Source: an uncultured Coriobacteriaceae bacterium
Lineage (GTDB): Bacteria; Actinomycetota; Coriobacteriia; Coriobacteriales; Atopobiaceae
Length of the DNA stretch: 11,660 nucleotides
Reading direction: 5' to 3'
Assembly: GCA_900544655.1 (NCBI GenBank)
Contig: UQWE01000029.1
Span: 1 to 11,660, forward strand
The position numbers and the translations under genes were made by a program. This document shows, piece after piece, positions 1 to 7,026 of this stretch (positions are counted from its first letter, which is position 1; the number at the start of each line of letters is the position of its first letter). A model generated the notes under the pieces. It did not search any database. It saw only the letters and a program-made list of their open reading frames with translations, and was not told the DNA's origin.

Positions 1-139
1 CAACCTCCACGAGTGCCATGTCGAGGCGGCCAGGGTTCTTACGGAACCCGGCATGGATGCCACCCGCGCGGACGCCCGCGGGGCTCGTGACGCCGCCGTC
101 GGCGATAACCGCGAGCCTTGTCGTGATGTTGTCTTGCAT
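1..139 (-). CDS. argJ: Glutamate N-acetyltransferase / amino-acid acetyltransferase ArgJ, N-terminal part
   Basis: The first 46 codons of ArgJ are present and the rest lies beyond the left edge. ArgJ moves the acetyl group from N-acetylornithine to glutamate, and in some species also acetylates glutamate from acetyl-CoA, which makes the arginine pathway cyclic. The visible N-terminus reads MQDNITTRLAVIADGGVTSP and continues with an AGGIHAGF stretch, matching the family's conserved GGVTSPxGFxAxGxxAG opening. The ATG is preceded by a good ribosome binding site (AGGAGA). The gene starts 48 bases after argC and is clearly in the same operon. The autoproteolytic Thr motif that splits ArgJ into alpha and beta chains is outside the window, so activity cannot be judged. 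Position after argC makes the call firm despite the short fragment. Confidence 0.9.
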   Translation of the reverse strand, partial: MQDNITTRLAVIADGGVTSPAGVRAGGIHAGFRKNPGRLDMALVEV

Positions 140-187
140 GAAGTCTCCTATCGACGGGCACACGCCCGAAAGAAGGGATTGGTGCGG

Positions 188-1249
188 TTAGACGGGCATG
201 CCGACGCGCGCGAGCCCGGCGTCCTCGGCAAGGCCGAAGACGAGATTCGCGCACTGAACGGCCTGGCCGGCGGCACCCTTACAGAGGTTGTCGATGGCGC
301 CGATGGCCACGAGGGTGTTCGTGCGCTCGTTCTTGGCAAGACCCACCTGACAGACGTTCGTGCCCGTAACGCTCGAGGTGCGCGGAAGCTTGCCTGCAGG
401 AAGCACCTGCGCGAACGGGCGCCCCGCGTAGAAGCCGTCGTAGTAGTCGACCATCTCCTCAACGCTCATAGACGCCGCCTCGGGCGTAAGCTGGAGATAG
501 ACGGTCGAAAGGATGCCGCGGCGCTGGGGCACGAGGTGGGGCGTGAAGACGACCTCGCCCGGCTTGCCGAGGATTTGCTCGATCTCGGGCGTGTGGCGGT
601 GCTTGCCAACGTTATAGGCCTGGACATCCTCATCCGCGTTGCAAAAGTGCGTCTTGGCATTGCAACCCTTGCCGGCACCGGTGACGCCACTCTTTGCGTC
701 AACGATGACGAGGCCCTGGGTCCAACCGGCGCGAATGGCGGGCGCGGAGGCGATGGAGGTCGCCGTGGGATAGCAGCCGGCGCAAGCCACGAGGGCCGGC
801 TTGCCGGCAGCGTGAAGCTCGCGGGCGCGATCGATATCCTCGCCAAAGAGCTCAGGCAGGCCGAAGGAGCGCGTGGCGAGAAGCTCTGGCGAGGTGTGCT
901 TGGCACCATACCACTGCTCGTAGACGTCCTTATCGGCCAGACGATAATCAGCGGAGAGATCGACCACGGTCACGCCCGCGTCAAGCAGCGCCGGAGCCTG
1001 AGCCATGGCGGCGGTGTGCGGCACGGCGAGGAAGGCGAGGTCGCAGCTCTTGACCGCCGGGTCGTCGTGCGTGGTGAACACGAGGTCAGACGCCCCCGCG
1101 AACGCGGGATAGACGTCAGCGAGCGAAGTGCCAGCGTCGGCGTTTGAGGTGATGACGGCAAGCTCGAACTCGGGATGCTGGAGCACGAGCCTCACAAGCT
1201 CCGCTCCGGCAAATCCCGCGGCGCCGATGATTCCCACTTTGTATGACAT
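188..1249 (-). CDS. argC: N-acetyl-gamma-glutamyl-phosphate reductase ArgC
   Basis: ArgC carries out the NADPH-dependent reduction of N-acetylglutamyl phosphate to the semialdehyde, the third step of arginine biosynthesis, in the cytoplasm. The product is 353 residues, a normal length. It opens with a Rossmann-type dinucleotide motif GIIGAAGFAG (residues 7-16). The catalytic cysteine is Cys159 within AGCYPT, and the conserved HRHTPEI motif that supplies the acid/base histidine is at about 217-223. I chose the ATG at 1249 (MSYKVGIIG) because GAGGGAGA sits just upstream; an in-frame ATG five codons earlier would overlap that site. It is the first gene of the arg operon, with argJ 48 bases downstream. 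It ends in TAA, the only TAA stop in the window. Regulation by ArgR is likely from the TGCATA repeats upstream. Confidence 0.97.
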   Translation of the reverse strand: MSYKVGIIGAAGFAGAELVRLVLQHPEFELAVITSNADAGTSLADVYPAFAGASDLVFTTHDDPAVKSCDLAFLAVPHTAAMAQAPALLDAGVTVVDLSADYRLADKDVYEQWYGAKHTSPELLATRSFGLPELFGEDIDRARELHAAGKPALVACAGCYPTATSIASAPAIRAGWTQGLVIVDAKSGVTGAGKGCNAKTHFCNADEDVQAYNVGKHRHTPEIEQILGKPGEVVFTPHLVPQRRGILSTVYLQLTPEAASMSVEEMVDYYDGFYAGRPFAQVLPAGKLPRTSSVTGTNVCQVGLAKNERTNTLVAIGAIDNLCKGAAGQAVQCANLVFGLAEDAGLARVGMPV

Positions 1250-1288
1250 GCGAATCTCCCTCATAAGCTATGAGTGCAACGACTCGTC

Positions 1289-1294
1289 ATTATA
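1289..1294 (-). promoter_or_regulatory. Candidate -10 box of the argCJ promoter
   Basis: A perfect TATAAT lies on the minus strand 39 bases before the argC start codon, which would place the transcript start near 1282 and give a leader of about 33 bases. No good -35 box lies 16-18 bases further upstream; the best is TTAAAC at 19 bases. The promoter may therefore depend on another feature, or the real one may lie elsewhere in the AT-rich stretch 1320-1390. Confidence 0.4.
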
Positions 1295-1334
1295 GACCTA
1301 CGAAAGCGCAAGGGTTTAACAATCTACCGCGATT

Positions 1335-1381
1335 TTGCATAAACGTGTAACTTTATGCATTACACTGTATATTGCATACAT
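1335..1381. promoter_or_regulatory. Putative ArgR operator cluster (inverted TGCATA repeats)
   Basis: An AT-rich stretch holds two inverted repeats. The first is TGCATAAA-N8-TTTATGCA (1336-1359), with perfect 8-base arms. The second is TGTAT-N5-ATACA (1366-1380), whose inside also carries TGCATA. Three TGCATA half-sites thus sit within 45 bases, about 40-85 bases upstream of the candidate argC -10 box. Actinobacterial ARG boxes are known to contain TTGCATA-like half-sites, and the next gene downstream is argC, so binding by the arginine repressor ArgR (AhrC) is the natural inference. The arm spacing differs from the standard 18-base ARG box, so another regulator is possible. Confidence 0.45.
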
Positions 1382-1518
1382 TATTGAGTTCGCCATCATG
1401 ATTTGTACGCGTAGCAATCAAACGAACGCACACCCGACATCAGAGCGTTTCTCCTAGCGGGGTTTCTCGGCCCGGCATTCTCGGGCGGGCAATTCGCCTG
1501 CGCAGGACGACCCGCGGT

Positions 1519-2598
1519 CTAGCGATTAGCCTTGAGCGTCGCAAAGAGCTTCGTGTTGTGACGCTTCACGAAGGAGATGAGGCGCCCCTCCGCGAGGGCC
1601 ATGCGCGCGTCTTTGCGGCGGATGGGCACGAGCATCACGGCCATCATCTTCGAGCGCGGCTCAGCGATGGAAACCGCGAGCTGGGCGCGGTCGCTCTTGA
1701 TCATCTCATCCACCTGGCGAAGCTTCTCGGCAGAGGAAAGCGTGCAGCTGGGGTTGCAGACGTTTTCGATACAGCCCACGAGACGCTCGATGTAGCGGCG
1801 CTGCACCATCTCGGTGCTGGCGGGATCGCCAGAAAGGCCCCAGTGCTCGTAAAGGCCGAGCATCCAGCCATGTTCTTCCTCGCGCTTCTCGTACATATTG
1901 GAACGCCAACGAGCCGTCTCGCTCTCCGCGCGGAGACGGATGAAATGGTAGTAGGCGCGCTCGGTCACGCCCACGCGCTCGATGTCGCGGATGACGTCGA
2001 GGACGAAGGGGAAGTCATCCCAGAAGGTGGGCTTGAAGCGGGCGCCGACGCGCTCGAGATACGAGCGGCGGAACAGCTTGTTCCACGGCGTATAGAAGAG
2101 GTTCTGGTCAAAGAGCTTCCACGCACCAGCACGGAACTCCGCCTGGCTCGCATACACGCGAGAGGGCTGGCTCTTGAGCTCCGTGGTGTGCTGGTCAGCA
2201 TCGCCATAGTAGGTCTCGATATAGAAACCGGCGATAACGAGGTCGAGGCTATCCGCCTCGGCAATGTTCACGAGGTCAGCGAGCATGGTGGGCTCTGCCC
2301 AGTCGTCGCCGTCGATGAAGTGGATGAACTCGCCGCGAGCGCGGTCGAGGGCGACGTTGCGCGCAGCGGCAGCGCCCTGGTTCTCCGTGTGGATGACGTC
2401 AATGCGGATGTCGCGCTCCGCCAGGCGATCGGCAATCTGGCCCGTACGATCAGTCGAGCCATCGTCCACAATGATGAGCTCGAAGTTCCTGAGCGTCTGG
2501 TTTTGGATGCTCTCGATGGCGCGACCGATGAAGCGATCCACGTTATAGGCCGGTATGATCACCGAGACCTTCGGGGATTTCTTCTCCATGTGAGCCAT
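1519..2598 (-). CDS. Family 2 (GT-A) glycosyltransferase
   Basis: The product is a 359-residue, probably inverting, sugar transferase that uses a nucleotide-sugar donor. The GT2 domain fills residues 11 to about 200: VSVIIPAYN at the start, the nucleotide-binding VDDGSTD (44-50), the ENQG segment (72-75), the metal-binding FIDGDDW (94-100), and WDDFPF (193-198) at the place of the catalytic acidic motif of EpsJ-like enzymes. No transmembrane segment is evident, so it is cytoplasmic or peripherally membrane bound. The C-terminal 150 residues are basic and helical without a recognised domain. The start at 2598 is supported by AGAAGG upstream; an upstream ATG at 2661 gives an N-terminus unlike the family. 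It stands alone between two non-coding stretches. Acceptor and donor cannot be told from sequence; exopolysaccharide, teichoic acid or cell-wall glycan work is plausible, especially beside an LCP-like gene. Confidence 0.88.
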   Translation of the reverse strand: MAHMEKKSPKVSVIIPAYNVDRFIGRAIESIQNQTLRNFELIIVDDGSTDRTGQIADRLAERDIRIDVIHTENQGAAAARNVALDRARGEFIHFIDGDDWAEPTMLADLVNIAEADSLDLVIAGFYIETYYGDADQHTTELKSQPSRVYASQAEFRAGAWKLFDQNLFYTPWNKLFRRSYLERVGARFKPTFWDDFPFVLDVIRDIERVGVTERAYYHFIRLRAESETARWRSNMYEKREEEHGWMLGLYEHWGLSGDPASTEMVQRRYIERLVGCIENVCNPSCTLSSAEKLRQVDEMIKSDRAQLAVSIAEPRSKMMAVMLVPIRRKDARMALAEGRLISFVKRHNTKLFATLKANR

Positions 2599-2764
2599 CT
2601 TTGCCCTTCTGTCGCACGTTAACTTGCCGCGTACACCACGCGGAGTTGGCAATGTATGCACTCACGAGAGATTACCATCGAGCGGGCATATGGCTGTGGA
2701 GGCCTGGTGAGCGCAGTTAATCTGCATAATTGCCGAAGGTAGCGCGACCGCGACGCGCGTTGGT

Positions 2765-2867
2765 GCGAGGTGCCCCGCGCGAGCACTACCTACGCGAACG
2801 CCACCCACATGAACGTCGCCCGTGCGGACGCCAGTCATGCGAGCACTACCTACGCGAGCGTACCCAC
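2765..2867 (-). repeat. Degenerate 15-bp tandem repeat, about 7 units
   Basis: Read on the minus strand, this stretch splits into seven consecutive units with rough consensus GTRGGTRGYGYTCGC. Five units are 15 bases long and the two outer ones 14. Units at 2839-2853 and 2779-2793 are identical, giving an exact 19-base direct repeat (2779-2797 and 2839-2857) spaced exactly 60 bases, or four units. The stop codon of the LCP-like gene (2850-2852) falls inside the second unit. An eighth, weaker unit may lie at 2750-2764. The 15-base period is a whole number of codons, and one frame through the array is free of stops and encodes pentads of the type x-G-x-[AV]-[RH]. Its role is unknown. Confidence 0.75.
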
Positions 2868-3605
2868 GGCAAGCGCGAGCTGCGCGGAGTCGACCTGCAA
2901 GCGCGTCGCACCCTCCTCGTCCGCGACCTCGTTCGTCGCGACGCCGGCGATCGAATCGGAGGAAGCGCCGTTCGCAACCGCACGCTGGGCGATGTCGACG
3001 AGCTCCATGGCGTCCATGTCCGTCTGCGTTATGCCCTTGATGAGCTTCCGAGATTGGCTCTGGAGCGCGGAGCTGCCCTTCGAAGCGATGGACATGAAGG
3101 AGTCCCAACCGTCCTGCGTCATGGCCACGATGTGGGAGACGGGCACCACGGCAGAGCCCGAGATGGCGGAAGCGAGGCCGGCAACGCCCTTCTGGGCATA
3201 CCAATCCGCAACGGAGAGGTTCTCCTCCCCCACCTGAATCCACTCATCCGAGGTGAACTGAAGAAGCTTGGCCGTCCCCTGTGTATTGTTGAGTACCGCA
3301 AGGTATGCAGCGGCAAGCGTACCCTCGGGATCATCCGACGCAACGGCGAACAGCACAGTCTCGATCTCGTCACCCGTGACAGTGAGGCCCGTCGCCTCAG
3401 CCTGGTCCCAGATCGACTCCTCCGCGGGAATCGTGCTCTCAACGGCGCTGGCTAGGTCATTGCTGCCGAGAACCGAGTTGGCGTTTGCGAGATCCCACAA
3501 CGTGGTCACGAGCACGCCGACCGCCACGACAACGACCACCAACACGATAACGGCGATGAGGTTGCGATGCGGACTGTCCTTGGGAACATCTGGCCTCTCG
3601 TACAT
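2850..3605 (-). CDS. Single-pass membrane protein with a degenerate LCP-like extracellular domain
   Basis: I do not recognise this 251-residue protein outright. It has a short cytoplasmic N-terminus, one strongly hydrophobic helix at about 15-37, and a soluble part expected outside the cell. The soluble part can be laid roughly on LytR-CpsA-Psr (LCP) proteins, which attach glycopolymers to peptidoglycan: VLFAVASDD (84-92) sits where LCPs have the core strand, LLQFTSDEW (114-122) where they have SIPRDTW, and VPVSHIVAMTQDGW (154-167) where they have IxIDHYVxVDFxGF. The arginines that hold the lipid pyrophosphate are missing, so it is probably not an active transferase. The start at 3605 follows a very good AAAGGAGA. 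The stop lies inside a 15-bp tandem repeat. The glycosyltransferase next to it would suit a cell-envelope role, but that is inference; it may be an unrelated membrane protein. Confidence 0.75.
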   Translation of the reverse strand: MYERPDVPKDSPHRNLIAVIVLVVVVVAVGVLVTTLWDLANANSVLGSNDLASAVESTIPAEESIWDQAEATGLTVTGDEIETVLFAVASDDPEGTLAAAYLAVLNNTQGTAKLLQFTSDEWIQVGEENLSVADWYAQKGVAGLASAISGSAVVPVSHIVAMTQDGWDSFMSIASKGSSALQSQSRKLIKGITQTDMDAMELVDIAQRAVANGASSDSIAGVATNEVADEEGATRLQVDSAQLALAVGTLA

Positions 3606-3711
3606 AGCCGTCTCCTTTCGCGCGTAAGACACGACGCACGGCAAATCGCGCACAGCACACCAAACTCGCCATCTGGCGGCATGACGTGCGAACAACGACC
3701 GAACCCCGACG

Positions 3712-4587
3712 CTACTCCCAGGGTTCGAGCAATTCTTCCGGATAGTCTACCCCCACGAAGGTCAAACCCTTCGCGGGAGCGCAGGGACCCGCTGCCTTAC
3801 GGTCGCACGCCGCAAGCGCCTTGGCAACCCACCCCGCATCGCGTTGGCCTCGCCCCACCTCAACGAGGGTTCCCGCGATCGTGCGAACCATAGAGTGGAG
3901 GAAAGCGTTTCCCGCTACGTCTATGCAGGTAACACGCTCGCCGCACTCGTTCTCCTCATGAACGCCAAGGCTCATGACACAGCGATGCGTAGGCTTGCCC
4001 TCGGCGGACGTCGCCTTGCAGAAGCTCTTGAAATCATGCTCCCCGACAAGGGCCTGAGCGGCCTCATCCATAGCATCCGCGTCAAGCCGGCAGCGCAGCC
4101 ACCAGGCATGATCCCATGCGAGGACCGGCCGAGCCTGGCCGGCAACAATGCGATAGCGGTAGCTGCGCGAGCGAGCGTCAAAGCGTGCCGAGAAACCCGC
4201 GGGGGCACGATAAAGCTGAGAAGGCGAGATGTCATCCGGGAGCAAGGCGGAGAGGCCGTGGGACAGACGTCTCGCGTCAAGCCCAAGCTCCGCGGTGCTC
4301 AGGGGTACGCTCACATACTGGGCGAGAGCATGGACGCCCGCATCCGTACGACCTGCGCAAGTTAGCTCCACGGGCCTACGGAGAAGCGTCTCGAGAGCGC
4401 GAACGACCTCGCCCGCAACCGTACGACGCCCCGGCTGCGCCGCGAACCCGGAGAATTCCGCACCGCGGTAGCCCAGACGAAGCACGAGGGTGCCATCAAG
4501 CGAGGCGGGGTCTGCCGCCCTCTCTGCAATCGAGGGGCGCTCGGGGGCCTTGAAGGTAGGCTCGGCAACGTCGAATCGTGACTCCAT
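3712..4587 (-). CDS. truA: tRNA pseudouridine(38-40) synthase TruA
   Basis: TruA isomerises uridines 38-40 in the anticodon arm of tRNAs. The protein has 291 residues, somewhat longer than usual because about 32 residues precede the first conserved strand (GTLVLRLGYRGAEFSGF, from residue 32). The catalytic aspartate is Asp82 in the signature GRTDAGVHA (79-87). Other family segments are SYRYRI (142-147), FLHSMVRTIAGTLVEVG (229-245), and the C-terminal APAKGLTFVGVDY (270-282). The ATG at 4587 has AGGAG five bases upstream, which overlaps the ecfT stop codon, so translation is probably coupled; the ecfT-truA gap is 7 bases. The place after ecfT copies the Firmicutes arrangement. A later start inside the N-terminal extension is possible, but none has a better ribosome binding site that I could see. 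Confidence 0.97.
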   Translation of the reverse strand: MESRFDVAEPTFKAPERPSIAERAADPASLDGTLVLRLGYRGAEFSGFAAQPGRRTVAGEVVRALETLLRRPVELTCAGRTDAGVHALAQYVSVPLSTAELGLDARRLSHGLSALLPDDISPSQLYRAPAGFSARFDARSRSYRYRIVAGQARPVLAWDHAWWLRCRLDADAMDEAAQALVGEHDFKSFCKATSAEGKPTHRCVMSLGVHEENECGERVTCIDVAGNAFLHSMVRTIAGTLVEVGRGQRDAGWVAKALAACDRKAAGPCAPAKGLTFVGVDYPEELLEPWE

Positions 4588-4594
4588 GGAACTC

Positions 4595-5380
4595 CTACGC
4601 GATACAAGCGGCGAGTGTCGCCGCGAGAACGATGACTAGGACAACGATATCAGTCAGGCGAAAAGAGCGTGTGAGACGCGTTCTGCTGCGACCACGATAG
4701 CCACGCTCGCGCATGGCATCCGCGAGATCCTCCGCACGACGAAAGAGCGCCACGACCAGAGGCGCGAGCACGGAGAGCCACCGTCGCACGCGCACGACGG
4801 GGTTGCCATCGGCAAAGTCGACGCCCCTCGCGCGCTGAGCATCGCGAATTCGCACGAGCTCCTCCGCCGCAAGCGGTATAAAGCGAAGCGCGACGGACGC
4901 AAGCATCGCAAGGCCCCCCACGGGAAGCCCCAGGATGCCGAACGGCGCCATTAGCGAAGAGAGGGCGTCAGCCACCTCGGAGGGCGTAGTCGTGGTCGTC
5001 ATGACAAGCGATCCCGCAATGATCACCACAATGCGAACGGCTGCGAATAGGCCCCTTGCGGCCCCTTGGCAACTAACGCCAAATTGCCCAACAAGGACGA
5101 TATCCGCCGTCCCATCCGCCACGAAGGCGCAGGCAAGCAGACCAAACGCGAGGAGCAGAGCCGAGGGCCTCAGGGCCCCCAGGATGTCGCGTGCGCTCAA
5201 ACCGGCCAAGAACGCGCCCACTATCACCGCAATTGCCGGCATCACCAGCCCACATGGCGCTTTCGACGCAAATAGAACGATGGCAAGCGCCACGAGAGCG
5301 AGCAGCTTCACGCGAGCGTCTAGGCCGTGGACGGGCGTTCGCCCGGGAACATAGGATCCCAGCAGCGTGCTAGTGCGCAT
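4595..5380 (-). CDS. ecfT: ECF transporter transmembrane component EcfT
   Basis: EcfT is the membrane scaffold of energy-coupling factor importers and links the two ATPases to an exchangeable vitamin- or metal-binding S protein. The product has 261 residues with hydrophobic stretches at about 25-60, 72-90, 108-128, 150-172 and 243-261. The long cytoplasmic coupling helices carry the hallmark motifs ARG (184-186, in AQRARGVDF) and a variant ERG (225-227, in AMRERGYRG), which dock into the ATPase grooves. The N-terminal GSYVPGRTPVHGLDARVK is also typical. The start at 5380 is preceded by GGGAGGA, and an upstream extension to 5527 reads as non-homologous sequence inside the ATPase gene. It overlaps the ATPase gene by 11 bases, a sign of translational coupling. 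With no S component nearby, it is probably a group II module that serves several S proteins. Confidence 0.95.
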   Translation of the reverse strand: MRTSTLLGSYVPGRTPVHGLDARVKLLALVALAIVLFASKAPCGLVMPAIAVIVGAFLAGLSARDILGALRPSALLLAFGLLACAFVADGTADIVLVGQFGVSCQGAARGLFAAVRIVVIIAGSLVMTTTTTPSEVADALSSLMAPFGILGLPVGGLAMLASVALRFIPLAAEELVRIRDAQRARGVDFADGNPVVRVRRWLSVLAPLVVALFRRAEDLADAMRERGYRGRSRTRLTRSFRLTDIVVLVIVLAATLAACIA

Positions 5381-6974
5381 CTTGGTCCTCCCTCGTAAGC
5401 TCACCAAGCATGGCGAGCTCGAGAGGCACACCGACGTCCCAGCGCTCAAGCACCTCGTACGCCAAGGCAAGCTCAGAGGGCGTACCCCTCCAGCGGATTC
5501 TGCCCCCTTCGAGAAGCACGACGTCATCCGCCGCGTACATCCACTCCCCCACGTCGTGGCTCACCACAATGACGGGCTGCCCCTGGTCAGCGAGATCGCG
5601 CACGGCGTTGATTAGGATCGTCCTGCATGACGCATCCAGCCCATCCGTGGGCTCATCGAGGACAAGTGCGGCGGGGTTCATGGCAATGACGCCCGCTATG
5701 GCCACACGGCGCTTCTCTCCGCCAGAGAGCTGGAATGGAGACCTCGACCAAAAGCCTTCCGGCACCTTGAGCAGCTTTAGGGAGCATTGGGCACGGCGGC
5801 GTGCCTCCTCACGAGACATCCCAAGGTTCAATGGCCCGAATTCGACATCTTCTAGCACAGAGTTTAGGAATAGCTGGTCTTCGGGTCGCTGGAGGGCAAG
5901 GCCAATGGCGCCGGGCACGACGGACTTTCCCGCAAGCGTGACCGAACCCGCGTCAGGCTCAAGAATGCCAGCCGCCACACGCGCAAGCGTCGACTTTCCC
6001 GCACCCGAGGGACCAATGACAAGGGTCAGACGCCGAGACGGGATTTCGAGGCTCACGCCATCAAGAATCTGAGCACCTCCGAGATTGAGCTGGATATTGC
6101 GCAGGCTCAAGCCACAAGAAGCAGGAGCCGCGCGCCTCGAACCAACGCACAGCGAATCAAGCAACTCATGCCCATGGCTGGCTTCGCGAGCGAGCGATGC
6201 CAGCTGATACGCCGTTCGACAACTAGTTAAGTCGCACCCATCCTTAACAAGCACAGTCAGGACGCTCGACAAACGAGATCCCGGAAACACACGGCTCGCA
6301 CGCTCTCCATCTGCGAATAGCAGATTCGGCGTGCCCTCCCAGACTAGACGCCCAGCCTCCAAAACAGCCACTCGGTCTGCATACGCGGCCTCTTGGGGGT
6401 TGTGAGATACCAGCAATATGCCAACGCCGCGCCTTTCAAGCCCTCTCAAGACGTTTCGAAGGCTCGATCGCGATGCGTCGCCAAGCTGCGACATCACCTC
6501 ATCAAGTACGAGATACCGAGGGCGCATCGCCAGAACGCCAGCGAGAGCCAGGCGCTGCTTTTCACCGCCAGAAAGAATGTCAACGGCCCTGTCCTCAAAA
6601 CCTAAGAGCCGGCAGTCGGCAAGCGCCTCACTGACCCTCTTGCGGACCTCCTCGGCAGGCAGTCCAAGATTACAGGGGCCAAATGCGACCTCATCAAAGA
6701 CAATCGGCGCAACAAACTGAGATTCAGGATCCTGCCTTACGTATCCAACGCAACCATCATGCGTCGAATCCTGAAGATTACGCCCATCAACCTCAATCGA
6801 ACCACACTGAAGCTCCAAGGAACACGCCAGCAGCCTGGACAGCGTCGATTTTCCCGATCCATTTGCCCCGAGCAATACGACAAACTCTCCCGACGCCACA
6901 TCAAGCGAGACTCCAGAGAGCGCATCACAGGAAGAGCCTGGATATCGATAGCGTATGTCCCGCGCCTTTATCAT
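5370..6974 (-). CDS. Fused ECF transporter double ATPase (EcfA1-EcfA2 / CbiO type)
   Basis: This 534-residue protein holds two complete ABC ATPase domains joined by a linker of about 65 residues. Domain 1 has Walker A GANGSGKS (36-43), Q-loop QDPESQFV (81-88), signature LSGGE (134-138), Walker B LVLDE (155-159) and switch His191. Domain 2 has Walker A GPSGAGKS (321-328), Q-loop QRPEDQLF (362-369), signature LSGGE (416-420), VLDEPTDGLD (438-447) and His473. The Q-loop flavours (QFV, then QLF with FGPLNLG) match EcfA1 and EcfA2 respectively, so one polypeptide should supply the whole heterodimer that powers EcfT. Domain 1 has a divergent D-loop (MSQLGD instead of the usual TSGLDP form). I chose the ATG at 6974 because GAGGAGG lies just ahead; ATGs at 6992 and 7028 lie upstream of or at this site and add no homologous sequence. 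Substrate unknown, since no S component is in view. Confidence 0.95.
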   Translation of the reverse strand: MIKARDIRYRYPGSSCDALSGVSLDVASGEFVVLLGANGSGKSTLSRLLACSLELQCGSIEVDGRNLQDSTHDGCVGYVRQDPESQFVAPIVFDEVAFGPCNLGLPAEEVRKRVSEALADCRLLGFEDRAVDILSGGEKQRLALAGVLAMRPRYLVLDEVMSQLGDASRSSLRNVLRGLERRGVGILLVSHNPQEAAYADRVAVLEAGRLVWEGTPNLLFADGERASRVFPGSRLSSVLTVLVKDGCDLTSCRTAYQLASLAREASHGHELLDSLCVGSRRAAPASCGLSLRNIQLNLGGAQILDGVSLEIPSRRLTLVIGPSGAGKSTLARVAAGILEPDAGSVTLAGKSVVPGAIGLALQRPEDQLFLNSVLEDVEFGPLNLGMSREEARRRAQCSLKLLKVPEGFWSRSPFQLSGGEKRRVAIAGVIAMNPAALVLDEPTDGLDASCRTILINAVRDLADQGQPVIVVSHDVGEWMYAADDVVLLEGGRIRWRGTPSELALAYEVLERWDVGVPLELAMLGELTREDQDAH

Positions 6975-7026
6975 TGTCCTCCTCGGCACCATTCGCTCGC
7001 GATTGTCATCGCAGGCAAGCATAAAC

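Noticed and set aside
53..1147. A 364-codon open frame on the plus strand
   Set aside because: It lies antisense to argC, whose motifs and ribosome binding site are clear. Long antisense frames are expected in GC-rich codon-biased genes, and this one shows no family motif.
1441..1518. GC-rich imperfect repeats after the glycosyltransferase as a terminator
   Set aside because: Stems of about four bases (CCCG/CGGG, GGCG/CGCC) are present but compete with each other and lack a T-run. Termination probably occurs here, but I cannot point to a structure.
1558..2622. A 354-codon open frame on the plus strand
   Set aside because: It is the mirror frame of the glycosyltransferase, and its product has a low-complexity look without domains.
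2599..2661. Longer glycosyltransferase N-terminus from an ATG at 2661
   Set aside because: The added 21 residues are not family-like, while the ATG at 2598 has a proper ribosome binding site.
2640..2735. TGCATA-like words upstream of the glycosyltransferase as ArgR sites
   Set aside because: They are isolated half-sites without inverted partners and without an arginine gene downstream.
2765..2867. CRISPR-like or attachment-site reading of the direct repeats
   Set aside because: The units are contiguous 15-base blocks without unique spacers, no cas gene or integrase is near, and the exact 60-base spacing is explained by four repeat units.
2662..3243. A 193-codon minus-strand frame covering the repeats
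   Set aside because: Its first two thirds overlap the LCP-like gene in another frame and read as arginine- and glycine-rich noise. Only the repeat part is worth noting, and it is reported as a finding.
3667..3678. Small hairpin CGCC-N4-GGCG after truA
   Set aside because: The stem has only four base pairs and no T-run follows, so it is not a credible terminator.
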